NCBI GenBank assembly: GCA_001603005.1
Contig: LVAJ01000040.1
Location: 38,622-102,621 of the forward strand
DNA length: 64,000 bases
Direction: 5' to 3'
From: Clostridiales bacterium Firm_04
GTDB taxonomy: Bacteria > Bacillota > Clostridia > Oscillospirales > Ruminococcaceae
Part shown: positions 8,407-17,100 of the stretch, in pieces
Numbering within the stretch: position 1 is the stretch's first letter
Layout: every line of letters starts with the position of its first letter
Notes under the pieces: model-generated
Seen by the model: the letters and a program-made list of their open reading frames with translations, nothing else
Database searches by the model: none
What the model was told of the DNA's origin: nothing
Made by a program: the position numbers and the translations under genes

Positions 8407-9837
8407 ATGGATCAGCCAAATGTTTTGAGAACGACGAAAATCGGCGGCGGCTTTGTAAAGGAAGACGTTTTAGCGTATGTCGATGAACTGAATTCACAGA
8501 TTTATGCTCTGCAGGAGGAGCGCGATGAACTGAAAAAGCGCGCAGAATCCGGCGGCGGTCTGAACGATGCAAAGGAAGCCGAATATGAATCTGAGCTGAC
8601 ACGCCTCCGCGGTGAACTCGGTACAACAAAGAATCAGCTGCGTGCTGCGCAGGATGAGCTGAAAAACCGTCCGGTGATTGAGGGCGGCGAGGGCGGCATC
8701 CCTGTCGCGGATTTTGAAGCTGCAAGACAGGAAGCCACTGATGCAAAGGCGGATCTCGCTTCTGTTCAGGCAGAGCTGGAGCTTGCACAGGAAGAACAGC
8801 TGGAACTCAATAATAAGATCACAGAGCTTGAGAGCCGTCTGACGACGCTGAACGAGGACAATGAGTCTCTGCGTCAGGATCTCGCAAGTGCTGCGGCACA
8901 GGCACTCTCCGGCGACGGCGGTGCAGAGGCTGCTGCACAGATCGCGGCATTTCAGGAGCAGGCTGCGGAAGCAGAGCGCGAGATCGCTTCGCTCCGTTCC
9001 GAGCTCGATGCAAAGAATGCGATGATCGAGGAGCAGGCTGGTCTTTCCAGCGAGTCCGATCTCCAGAAGCTTGCAGAGTATGAAGCACAGATCAGCGAGC
9101 AGACTGCTGCGCTGGCTGACAAGGATCGCGAGATCGAAAACCTGCAGCAGCAGGTCGCAGACCTCAAGGAGAACAGCGCTGACAGCAGTTTCGATATGAG
9201 CGCACTGTTCGTCGAAGCGCAGAATACTGCGAAGAAGGTCACATCCGAGGCAAGACGCGAGGCGGATAAGCGTATCAGCGAGGCAAAGGCACAGGCTGAA
9301 ACGATCGTCAGCGAGGCGACTGCAAAGGCGGAAGCTGCTGTTGCAGAGGCAAATCAGCAGGCTGAGCAGACCATTGCAGATGCCAACAAGCAGGCGGATG
9401 AAACGATCAGCAATGCAAATGCTGAGGCGGAAAAGAAGCTCAATGACGCAGACGCAAAGGCAATTCAGACCGTTGCAGATGCGGAAGAATCCGTTCGCGC
9501 CTCTCTCGAGGATGCAGAGCGCAGAACCAAGACCACGACCGAAACTGCAAGAACAGTCCGCGCACTGCTCCGCAGCGAGATCGACAGCGTTTCCAAGAAG
9601 TTCAACGAGATCTCCCTTGTGCTGGAGAACCTCTCCGGTCAGGCAGGAAGCCGTCTGACAGAGGCGAAGAATGTCATCGCAGATGCACGCAATACCGTCG
9701 GTGACGACGATGATGTGCCGAGCTTTGAGAGTTTCGATGAGGTCGCTTCCAAGGCATTTGAGAAGGTCGGCAAGAGCGAGTTCAATTTCGATGACCTCGC
9801 AGAGAGTGCCGGCGATAACGGAAACGGCTGGAACTGA
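8407..9837 (+). CDS. DivIVA-like coiled-coil protein with hendecad repeats
   Basis: 476-residue protein. The N-terminal stretch TTKIGGGFVKEDVLAYVDELN looks like the short DivIVA membrane-targeting module. It is followed by about 380 residues of Glu/Ala/Gln-rich coiled coil. Residues about 293-369 are seven consecutive 11-residue units with an Ala start and an Asp/Glu/Asn end (for example ANQQAEQTIAD, ANKQADETISN, ANAEAEKKLND), a right-handed or straight coil geometry. A globular tail with TARTVRALLRSEIDSVSKKFNEIS and an acidic end follows. I prefer the ATG at 8407, with GGAG 8 bp upstream, over an in-frame ATG further up. Placement next to ftsZ suggests a polar or septal scaffold role; that is inference. 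Confidence 0.75.
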   Translation: MDQPNVLRTTKIGGGFVKEDVLAYVDELNSQIYALQEERDELKKRAESGGGLNDAKEAEYESELTRLRGELGTTKNQLRAAQDELKNRPVIEGGEGGIPVADFEAARQEATDAKADLASVQAELELAQEEQLELNNKITELESRLTTLNEDNESLRQDLASAAAQALSGDGGAEAAAQIAAFQEQAAEAEREIASLRSELDAKNAMIEEQAGLSSESDLQKLAEYEAQISEQTAALADKDREIENLQQQVADLKENSADSSFDMSALFVEAQNTAKKVTSEARREADKRISEAKAQAETIVSEATAKAEAAVAEANQQAEQTIADANKQADETISNANAEAEKKLNDADAKAIQTVADAEESVRASLEDAERRTKTTTETARTVRALLRSEIDSVSKKFNEISLVLENLSGQAGSRLTEAKNVIADARNTVGDDDDVPSFESFDEVASKAFEKVGKSEFNFDDLAESAGDNGNGWN

Positions 9838-9842
9838 TCTGA

Positions 9843-10406
9843 ATGGAATATCAATGTAATGTGACCGATCTGCCGGCGCTTGTCCGCGAACAGCAGAAGC
9901 TCCGTGCCGGCGATCGGGTGATTCTCTCCGGTACTGTGTATACGTCCCGCGATGCCGCACATAAGCGGCTGACTGCGGCCATGAAGGAGCAGGGGGACGA
10001 TGCACTGCCGTTTCCGCTCAGGGATGCGGTGATCTATTATGCAGGGCCGACAGCGGCTCCGCCCGGACGCCCGATCGGTGCCTGCGGTCCGACTACGTCC
10101 GGCAGAATGGATCCCTATGCACCGCTGTTGCTCGACCACGGGCTGCTCGCGATGATCGGAAAAGGAGAGCGCTCACAGGCTGTCTGCGATGCGATCGAAC
10201 GCAATCATGCGGTCTATTTCTGCGCAGTTGGCGGTGCGGGCGCACTTGCCGCGGCGCATATCACAAGCTGCGAGGTCATTGCCTATGATGATCTCGGCTG
10301 TGAATCGGTCAAACGGCTGGAGCTTTCGGATTTCCCGCTGCTTGTCGCGATTGATTCGCACGGCGGAAATCTGTTCCGTGACGGCAGAGCTGCGTTCGGC
10401 GGCTGA
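9843..10406 (+). CDS. Fumarate hydratase class I, beta subunit-like
   Basis: 187-residue protein matching the C-terminal (beta) half of the oxygen-sensitive, 4Fe-4S class I fumarases and L-tartrate dehydratases. Visible are the GDRVILSGTVYTSRDAAHKR start, the YYAGPT...GACGPTTSGRMD core and the AVGGAGAL / SCEVIAYDDLGCESV end. The partner alpha subunit, which carries the cluster cysteines, is not in this window. The gene starts 5 bp after the DivIVA-like gene with only a weak ribosome-binding site, suggesting translational coupling. Fumarase versus tartrate dehydratase cannot be decided from the sequence. Confidence 0.88.
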   Translation: MEYQCNVTDLPALVREQQKLRAGDRVILSGTVYTSRDAAHKRLTAAMKEQGDDALPFPLRDAVIYYAGPTAAPPGRPIGACGPTTSGRMDPYAPLLLDHGLLAMIGKGERSQAVCDAIERNHAVYFCAVGGAGALAAAHITSCEVIAYDDLGCESVKRLELSDFPLLVAIDSHGGNLFRDGRAAFGG

Positions 10407-10493
10407 ACGGAAGCCGAATTTGTTTTATTTGCTGAATTATAGTGTTGAAAGCTGTATAAAACGCTGTTTTCCCTGTGAAATGCAGGTTTTTGC

Positions 10494-10522
10494 TTGACAA
10501 ATATGCAGCTTTGGGGTATGAT
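10494..10522 (+). promoter_or_regulatory. Strong sigma-A promoter for the sigma factor gene
   Basis: TTGACA, exactly 17 bp, TATGAT. It lies about 100 bp upstream of the SigH-like gene. The leader between has GC-rich self-complementary stretches but no recognisable riboswitch. Confidence 0.82.
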
Positions 10523-10624
10523 GATTATAGGTCATGTGCCGGTGACGCCGGTTCTGCGGCGGCATGGGCTTTGACGGTACGGTGAAATCGGCTTCGGTGC
10601 TTTTCCGGAGTGAGGAGGATCAGC

Positions 10625-11230
10625 ATGGACGCGTTCTCTGTTGAAACGCTTCGCAGTATGCCGGATGAAGCACTGGTTTCTGCATGTGCAGACCAGCCGC
10701 AGGCATTTGAGATCTTGCTGGAACGCTATCGCGGGACAGTGGTCGGCATGGCAAACGATGCTGCTGCTTCGGCGGCAGATGTCGAGGACTATGCACAGGA
10801 AGGGATGCTCGGACTGCTTGCAGCGGTAACTGCATACTCACAGGAGCGGCGTGCCGGATTCCGTACCTTTGCGACTGTCTGTATCCGGAACCGGATGCGG
10901 AATTTCTCGAAAAAAGAACAGACTGACAAGCGAAAGACAGCGATCCTGCCGGATGTCTCTCTGGACGATCCGGACAATTCTGTTGCAGAGACCTTGGCGG
11001 ATCTGGCGGATACGCCCGAGCAGATCGTTCTCGAAAAGGAACAGACCTCGGAGCTTTACGCACAGATTGCCGATGTGCTGAGCAAACAGGAACGGGAGAT
11101 CTTCTGGCTTTCTGTGAGCGGGCTTTCTTATGACGAGATCGCAGAACGATTGCAGATTTCTGCAAAAAGCGTCGATAACGCGATCCAGCGTGCGAGACGC
11201 AAGCTCCGTGCCGTTTGGAGCAGACGATAA
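10625..11230 (+). CDS. SigH-like sigma-70 family factor
   Basis: 201-residue RNA polymerase sigma factor with region 2 (about residues 15-90: AFEILLERYRGTVVGMAN..., DVEDYAQEGMLGLLAAVTAY, FRTFATVCIRNRMRNF) and region 4 with a helix-turn-helix (about 140-198: LSKQEREIFWLSVSGLSYDEIAERLQISAKSVDNAIQRAR). The YAQEGMLGL...F-x-T-F-A pattern and overall size resemble sporulation SigH and its relatives. I chose the ATG at 10625 because GAGGAGG lies 6 bp upstream. It has its own strong promoter and a long leader. Whether this organism sporulates is not shown; many Ruminococcus keep SigH-like factors without sporulating. Confidence 0.85.
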   Translation: MDAFSVETLRSMPDEALVSACADQPQAFEILLERYRGTVVGMANDAAASAADVEDYAQEGMLGLLAAVTAYSQERRAGFRTFATVCIRNRMRNFSKKEQTDKRKTAILPDVSLDDPDNSVAETLADLADTPEQIVLEKEQTSELYAQIADVLSKQEREIFWLSVSGLSYDEIAERLQISAKSVDNAIQRARRKLRAVWSRR

Positions 11231-11479
11231 CGGCAGCGGATTCCGCGGCAGAACCCGTCGGGAACGCCCGCAGCAAGTCCGGCTGACTGCCCCCGAAACA
11301 GAAGGCGGGGTAATTCCCTTCGACCATTCGATGACCCGGCTGCATTTCTTCCAGCGCGTGCAAATTATTTCACCTGCAACCCGATTCGCTTCAGGGCTTT
11401 GCCCGCAGGCGATACATGTGCAACAGTGATGGCGTAAATTCCGTCGAGGTCCAAATTTCAAGAATCGAGGAAAATTCAA

Positions 11480-11758
11480 ATGTACGAAGACAGAACCTTA
11501 GTATGCAATGAGTGCGGACAGGAGTTCGTGTTCACCGCCGGCGAGCAGGAGTTTTATGCTGAAAAGGGCTTTGCCAATGATCCGAAGAAGTGCAAGGCAT
11601 GCCGTGACGCTAGAAAGAATGCCGGTAAGACTGATCGTGAGTACTTCACTGCAACTTGTGCAAACTGCGGTAAGGAAGCACAGGTCCCGTTCCGTCCGCG
11701 TGAGGATCGCCCGGTTTATTGCAGCGAGTGCTACGCTCAGCTCAAGAGCCAGCAGTAA
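11480..11758 (+). CDS. Small double zinc-ribbon protein
   Basis: 92-residue protein with four CxxC knuckles in two pairs: CNEC/CKAC and CANC/CSEC. The first half (TLVCNECGQEFVFTAGEQEF...KCKACRD) matches the probable zinc-ribbon family found in many clostridia; the second half repeats the layout with a basic RPRED turn. It is probably a zinc-binding cytoplasmic protein; its function is not known. The 250 bp between the sigma factor gene and this gene hold no gene or RNA that I can recognise. Confidence 0.8.
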   Translation: MYEDRTLVCNECGQEFVFTAGEQEFYAEKGFANDPKKCKACRDARKNAGKTDREYFTATCANCGKEAQVPFRPREDRPVYCSECYAQLKSQQ

Positions 11759-11770
11759 TTCAAAACCGAG

Positions 11771-11798
11771 GGGCGCGGCTTGGTCTGCGCCCTTTCTT
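11771..11798 (+). terminator. Weak terminator or attenuator hairpin
   Basis: GGGCGC and GCGCCC arms around a 10-nt loop, followed by TTTCTTT. It lies between the zinc-ribbon and DUF1858 genes, with no separate promoter visible after it, so partial read-through is likely. Confidence 0.55.
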
Positions 11799-11824
11799 TG
11801 CCCGATCACGAAAGGATGATTCAG

Positions 11825-12022
11825 ATGGAAATTACAAAGGATACACTGATCGGCGATATTCTGGATATCGCGCCGACAACTGCGCCGTTCTTCATGGAAA
11901 TGGGCATGCACTGCCTCGGCTGTCCCGCATCCCGCGGTGAGACGATCGAGGAAGCTTGCATGGTGCACGGTGTCGATGCGGACGACCTTGTTCAGAAGCT
12001 GAATGCGCACATTGCACAGTGA
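11825..12022 (+). CDS. DUF1858 domain protein
   Basis: 65-residue protein, nearly all one DUF1858 domain, the family also called hybrid-cluster-protein-associated redox disulfide domain. The hallmark is MGMHCLGCPASRGETIEEA, with a CxxC pair at the start of a helix. It probably takes part in thiol redox chemistry, but no substrate is known. The ATG at 11825 has AAAGGA 8 bp upstream; an ATG 45 bp earlier lies within the preceding hairpin and was rejected. Confidence 0.85.
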   Translation: MEITKDTLIGDILDIAPTTAPFFMEMGMHCLGCPASRGETIEEACMVHGVDADDLVQKLNAHIAQ

Positions 12023-12030
12023 TTGCAGAG

Positions 12031-12063
12031 TGCCGTCGGGAATGCTCGGCGGCATTCTTTTCT
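12031..12063 (+). terminator. Intrinsic terminator after DUF1858 gene
   Basis: Ten-base-pair hairpin (TGCCGTCGGG / CTCGGCGGCA, two wobbles) with an AATG loop, followed by TTCTTTTCT. Confidence 0.8.
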
Positions 12064-12112
12064 GTTTGTCATATATTGCTGAATAGAGAGAACCCCTTCA
12101 AAGGAGATAACC

Positions 12113-13282
12113 ATGAACCGTAAGGAACTCAATGAGATCCGGAATCATTTTAATCCGGAAGCAAAATACTTCACAATGGATCGCGTGCTGACCGCCTTCA
12201 TCGACAGCCAGCGGACGGTGCGCGGTGTCTGTTTGCGCAATGCTTCGAGCATTTCGTCGCCGGAAAGCCAGATCCTTTACGATACGATGAAGAAAGTGCT
12301 GAATGTCAATATCGGCAAACAAAGCTCGGAGCTGCCGTTCCGGAATCATGCATACGGCGAGGACGGTGCACAGGCATTCCTGACGACGGTGCTCAATTCC
12401 GAACTGAAACAGGAGGATGTTGCGCTCCAGTTTCTCGGCAGACTGGCGGAGAAGGTCGATTCCGATGCGCCCTATGCTGTGCTGATGGCGTACTGTCAGT
12501 ATAACCCGCCGCGGAAAAACAAAATGGACGAGCTGGAAACCGATTTCACCGATCAGGTGTTCCGGTATCTGGTCACGGCGCTCTGCCCGATCGCGAAAAC
12601 CGAGGGCACGCTGGTCTATAATCAGTTCGATGATGAGATCCTGCGGCAGGAAAACCCGAATGCGGTCATCAGCAAGGCGCCGGCAGACGGCTTTTTCTTC
12701 CCGGTTTTTTCCGACCGCGCGACCGATGTGCACCATGTTCTGTACTACACCAAAACACCGAATACCCCCAACGAAAACCTCATAGATGCGTTCTTAGAGT
12801 GCGATGTCGAAACGACTGTCGAGGAGGATCAGGCGGATATGAAGCAGGTGCTCGGCTCTCTGCTCGGCGATGATCTGACTTATGAGACCGTCACGACGGT
12901 CAATGAGAAGCTCAATGAGATCGTTGCGAAAAATAAAACGGACGATTCGCCGACCGAAGTGACCGGACGGATCCTGCACCGGATGCTTGCAGAGGCAGGC
13001 GTGCCGGAGGAGAAGCTCGTCAACACGGAGAAAGTGTTCGAGGAGCATGTGGAGACCTCGCTCAAGCCGGAGCGCCTTGTTGCGCCCAAAACCGTCATCA
13101 AGACGCCGGAGATCGTGGTCAACGTCAAGAACAGCGCGAAAAACAAGGTGCGGCTCGATAAGATCAACGGGCGGCACTGCATGGTCATTGAGCTGGACGA
13201 GGCGCTGATCGAGGTCAACGGCTATGACCTGAAAGTGCCCGGCGTGCTCGATCCCGATGCGGAAACGCCGTGGGGCGAATGA
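12113..13282 (+). CDS. DUF4317 family protein
   Basis: 389-residue soluble protein. The N-terminus MNRKELNEIRNHFNPE and the spread of acidic/hydrophobic blocks fit the clostridial DUF4317 family, which has no assigned function. I see no signal peptide, membrane segment or catalytic motif. The C-terminal 60 residues (IVVNVKNSAKNKVRLDKINGRHCMVIELDEA) look like a small beta domain. An AAGGAG ribosome-binding site precedes the ATG. It stands alone between two terminators. Confidence 0.78.
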   Translation: MNRKELNEIRNHFNPEAKYFTMDRVLTAFIDSQRTVRGVCLRNASSISSPESQILYDTMKKVLNVNIGKQSSELPFRNHAYGEDGAQAFLTTVLNSELKQEDVALQFLGRLAEKVDSDAPYAVLMAYCQYNPPRKNKMDELETDFTDQVFRYLVTALCPIAKTEGTLVYNQFDDEILRQENPNAVISKAPADGFFFPVFSDRATDVHHVLYYTKTPNTPNENLIDAFLECDVETTVEEDQADMKQVLGSLLGDDLTYETVTTVNEKLNEIVAKNKTDDSPTEVTGRILHRMLAEAGVPEEKLVNTEKVFEEHVETSLKPERLVAPKTVIKTPEIVVNVKNSAKNKVRLDKINGRHCMVIELDEALIEVNGYDLKVPGVLDPDAETPWGE

Positions 13283-13297
13283 GATCCATTATACAGA

Positions 13298-13331
13298 AAA
13301 AGGCGCTGACTGTTGCGGTCAGCGCCTTTTC
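13298..13331. terminator. Bidirectional terminator
   Basis: Perfect 13-bp hairpin AAAAGGCGCTGAC / GTCAGCGCCTTTT with a 7-nt loop, A-run on the left and T-run on the right. It serves both the DUF4317 gene and the convergent acetyltransferase gene. Confidence 0.95.
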
Positions 13332-13342
13332 GTATGCGTTCG

Positions 13343-13969
13343 TCAGAAGATCTGTCCGGGCAGCTTCAGCTTTTCCTTCGGCGGGAAATCCCTGTCGAAA
13401 GCCTCGACATCCGCATCATCCACATAGTATCCCTGCGGCGTCAGGTACACGCCTGTCACGCCGTCGAGATAGCCCGCGATCAGCTCTTTGCAGAGGAAGA
13501 AGGACGCGTCTGCGTCTTCCGGCAGATCGTGATACCGGATGCCGAATTTGCTTGCGTAGTCAAACCCGCTGTTGCCGTAAAAGCCGATATTTCCCTCAAA
13601 CAGCACCGCGCCGTAGCCGAGTGCCGCCGCTTTTTCCAGCGTGTAATCCAGCAGGATCTTGCCGTAGCCCTTTCGCTGCAGATCGGGGGCAATGCCGATC
13701 GGCCCCATGGTCAGGACGCCGATCGTTCTGCCGTCATCAGCCTGAATGACCGTCTCCATGAACATGTTCTGCCCGATCAGCCTGCCGTTCTGCTCCATGA
13801 CAAAGTCGAGTTCCTTCACAAATGCCGGATCATCCCGCAGCACATGCATGACATAGTGCTCGCTGCATCCGGGACGGTATACATTCCAGAATGCCTCGCG
13901 GATGAGATGCTCAACAGCTCTGTGGTCTTCTTTCGCTTCCAAACGAATGTGATAGTCATTGTGTTTCAT
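13343..13969 (-). CDS. GNAT family N-acetyltransferase
   Basis: 208-residue acyl-CoA-dependent acetyltransferase. The acetyl-CoA binding motif A is clear: MGPIGIAPDLQRKGYGKILLD, with the Q/R-x-x-G-x-G loop in QRKGYG. The N-terminal EDHRAVEHLIREAF and the GFYGNSGF motif match the YhbS-like subgroup (COG3153). A perfect AGGAGGT lies upstream of the ATG. The substrate is unknown. It ends at the shared terminator with the DUF4317 gene. Confidence 0.88.
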   Translation of the reverse strand: MKHNDYHIRLEAKEDHRAVEHLIREAFWNVYRPGCSEHYVMHVLRDDPAFVKELDFVMEQNGRLIGQNMFMETVIQADDGRTIGVLTMGPIGIAPDLQRKGYGKILLDYTLEKAAALGYGAVLFEGNIGFYGNSGFDYASKFGIRYHDLPEDADASFFLCKELIAGYLDGVTGVYLTPQGYYVDDADVEAFDRDFPPKEKLKLPGQIF

Positions 13970-14011
13970 TATTTTACCTCCTGAAAATTGTTGACTGCAA
14001 TTGCTTTTCAG

Positions 14012-14043
14012 CGGGAGGTTTGACAGATTGCCGTGACCTCCCG
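14012..14043 (-). other. Hairpin between purL and the acetyltransferase gene
   Basis: CGGGAGGT / ACCTCCCG 8-bp stem with a 16-nt loop in the 180-bp gap downstream of purL. There is no T-run on the minus strand, so it may stabilise a 3' end rather than terminate. It would also mask an AGGAGGT-like sequence. Confidence 0.4.
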
Positions 14044-14149
14044 ATCAGCGAACAATCTCCAGTGCGTTGTAATGTTTCAAACAATACGCTCCTTCATTTG
14101 AAATGATCTATCTATCAGCCTTCCGGCGTGACAGCTTTGGTATGCTGAC

Positions 14150-17100
14150 TCAGTCAGCGAAATAGCGGACGCCGCTCTCGAAGATCTTCTGATCCTTTTC
14201 GCCCGGAACATTCTTGCAGACTTCGCTGCCGATACGCTCGCTGTGTCCCATTTTGCCGAGCACTCTGCCGTCTGGCGAGGTGATGCCCTCGATTGCGTCA
14301 ACAGAGCCGTTCGGGTTGAAGCGGATATCCATAGTCGGTCTGCCGGAGAGATCGACGTACTGTGTTGCGATCTGACCGTTGTTCGCCATGCTCTGCAGCA
14401 TGGAACCGGATGCGATGAATCTGCCCTCTCCGTGCGAAATCGGGATCGTGTGCAGGTCGCCGACCGCGCAGTTTGCGAGCCACGGCGACTTGTTCGACGC
14501 GATGCGCGTGGTGACCATCATGCTCTGGTGGCGTGCGATCGTGTTGAAGGTCAGTGTCGGGGAATTGTCACTCATATCGGTGATCTCGCCGTAGGGGACA
14601 AGTCCGAGCTTGACGAGTGCCTGGAAGCCGTTGCAGATACCGAGCATCAGACCGTCGCGGTTTTTCAGCAGATTGTGAACGGCTTCCGTGACCTTCGGAT
14701 TGCGGAAAAATGCGGTGATGAACTTGCCGGAGCCGTCCGGCTCGTCGCCGCCGGAGAAGCCGCCCGGAATCATGATCATCTGCGAATTGTCGATCAGCTT
14801 GACGGCTGCTTCAACGGATTCCTCGATGTCGCTTGCGGAGAGATTGCGGATGACCAGCACTTCCGGTTCTGCACCGGCGCGTGCAAATGCCTTTGCGGTG
14901 TCATATTCGCAGTTGGTGCCGGGGAATACCGGAATCAGCACGCGCGGCTTTGCGACCTTGATCGCGGGCGCCGGACGGGTTGCCGCCTTGTGCGAATAGG
15001 ATTCGATCGTTGCAAACGCGGTCTTGATGCGGCAGGGGAATACGGATTCCAGCTTGCCTTCCCATGCTTTCTGCAGGGTATCGAGGCTGATCGTCTGCGT
15101 ATCGCTGAAGATCTTGTACTGCTCGGTCGTTCTGCCGATGACTTCCTCGCCGGCTTTTGCAGCGCCGTTCAGCTCGATGATGAACGAACCTGCGCACGGA
15201 TCAAAGAGGACGCGCTCCGGCAGCACCTTGGTGAACTCAAAGCCGATATGGTTGCCGAATGCCATCTTTGCGAGACCTTCCGCAACGCCGCCGTTTTCGA
15301 CCGACCAGATCGCCTTTGCTCTGCCGTCAGAGATCAGCTGCTCGACCTGATCGAACACCGCGCGGACGCTGTCCCAGTTCGGCAGTCCGCTGCTGGAATA
15401 TTCCGGCGCAATGCGGATGACCGTGCTGCCTGCTTCCTTAAATTCGGTGGAGACAACGCGCTTGGTGTCGGCAGTTGAAACTGCAAAGGAAACGAGCGTC
15501 GGCGGGACGTCGATATTTTCAAAGGTACCGGACATGGAGTCCTTTCCGCCGATCGACGCGCAGGAGAGCTCCAGCTGTGCGCGGAATGCACCGAGCAGTG
15601 CCGAGAACGGCTTGCCCCAGCGCTTCGGATTGTTCTGCGTGCGCTCGAAGTATTCCTGGAAGGTCAGCCAGCACTGATGCCACGAGCCGCCCGCTGCGAT
15701 GACCTTTGCGACCGATTCGACGACCGCATAGATCGCGCCGTGATACGGGGAATGCTCGGAGATGACCGGATGGAAGCCCCAGCCCATGAGCGAGCAGGTG
15801 GAAGTTTCGCCGTTCAGCACCGGAATCTTCGCAGCCATTGCCTGTGCAGGCGTCAGCTGATAGACACCGCCGTAGGGCATCAGCACCGTGCCGGCACCGA
15901 TCGTCGAGTCAAACTTTTCGACGAGACCTTTCTGCGAGCAGATATTCAGGCTGCTCATCAGTTCGCGCCAGCCGTCCGGCGTATCCTCGAAGCGCTCGTC
16001 GCGCTCCGGCATTTTGGTCGGTGCAGCAGCCACGATATCGGTATGCTTTTCCGCACCGTTGGAGTTGAGAAATTCGCGGGAGAGATCGACAATGGTCTTG
16101 CCGTTCCAGTTCATGCGCAGGCGGTTCGTATCGGTCGCCTTTGCCACGACGGTCGCGAGCAGATTTTCCTTTGCCGCTGCCGCCATGAATGCGTCCACAT
16201 CTTCCGGCGCAACGACAACAGCCATGCGCTCCTGCGATTCGGAGATCGCCAGCTCGGTGCCGTCCAGACCGTCATATTTCTTCGGAACTGCATTGAGGTC
16301 GATGTCCAGACCGTCGGTCAGCTCGCCGATCGCGACGGAGACACCGCCCGCGCCGAAGTCATTGCAGCGCTTGATGAGCTTTGTCACAGCCGGATCACGG
16401 AACAGACGCTGCAGCTTACGTTCTTCCGGCGGATTGCCCTTCTGAACCTCTGCGCCGCAGTGGGTGAGGGATTCGAGCGTATGGGACTTCGAGGAGCCGG
16501 TCGCACCGCCGCAGCCGTCTCTGCCGGTCTTGCCGCCGAGCAGGATGATGATATCGCCGGGTTCCGGACGCTCTCTGCGGATGTTCTCCGCCGGAGCCGC
16601 GCCGACGACCGCACCGATCTCCATGCGCTTTGCGACATAGCCCGGATGATAGACCTCGGAGACATGACCGGTCGCAAGACCGATCTGGTTGCCGTAGGAG
16701 CTGTAACCGTTTGCAGCGCCGACAGTGATCTTTCTCTGCGGCAGCTTGCCGGGGATCGTGTCAGCGACCGGCACCAGCGGATTTGCCGCGCCGGTCACGC
16801 GCATTGCCTGATAGACATAGCTTCTGCCGGAGAGCGGATCGCGGATCGCGCCGCCGAGACAGGTCGCAGCACCGCCGAACGGTTCGATCTCGGTCGGGTG
16901 GTTATGCGTTTCGTTCTTGAACATGAGGATCCAGTCCTCCTGTCCGTGGTCGGTATCGACCTTGATCTTGACGGAGCATGCATTGATCTCCTCGCTCTCA
17001 TCGAGTGCGGGGATCTTGCCGTCCGCCTTGAGCTTGCGCATCGCCATGGTCGCCATGTCCATGAGCGTGACAGGCTTCTTGTCTCTGCCGAGCGCCTTGC

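Noticed and set aside
8494..10005. Cys/Leu-rich antisense frame opposite the DivIVA-like gene
   Set aside because: The Cys/Leu pattern is the complement of Glu/Ala/Gln codons in the coiled coil; it spans a gene boundary on the real strand.
11231..11479. Structured RNA between the sigma factor and zinc-ribbon genes
   Set aside because: Some GC-rich pairing, but none of the cores of 6S, T-box, RNase P or known riboswitches could be recognised.
13270..13749. Plus-strand frame over the GNAT gene
   Set aside because: It starts inside the terminator region and lacks domains, while the minus strand encodes a clear acetyltransferase.
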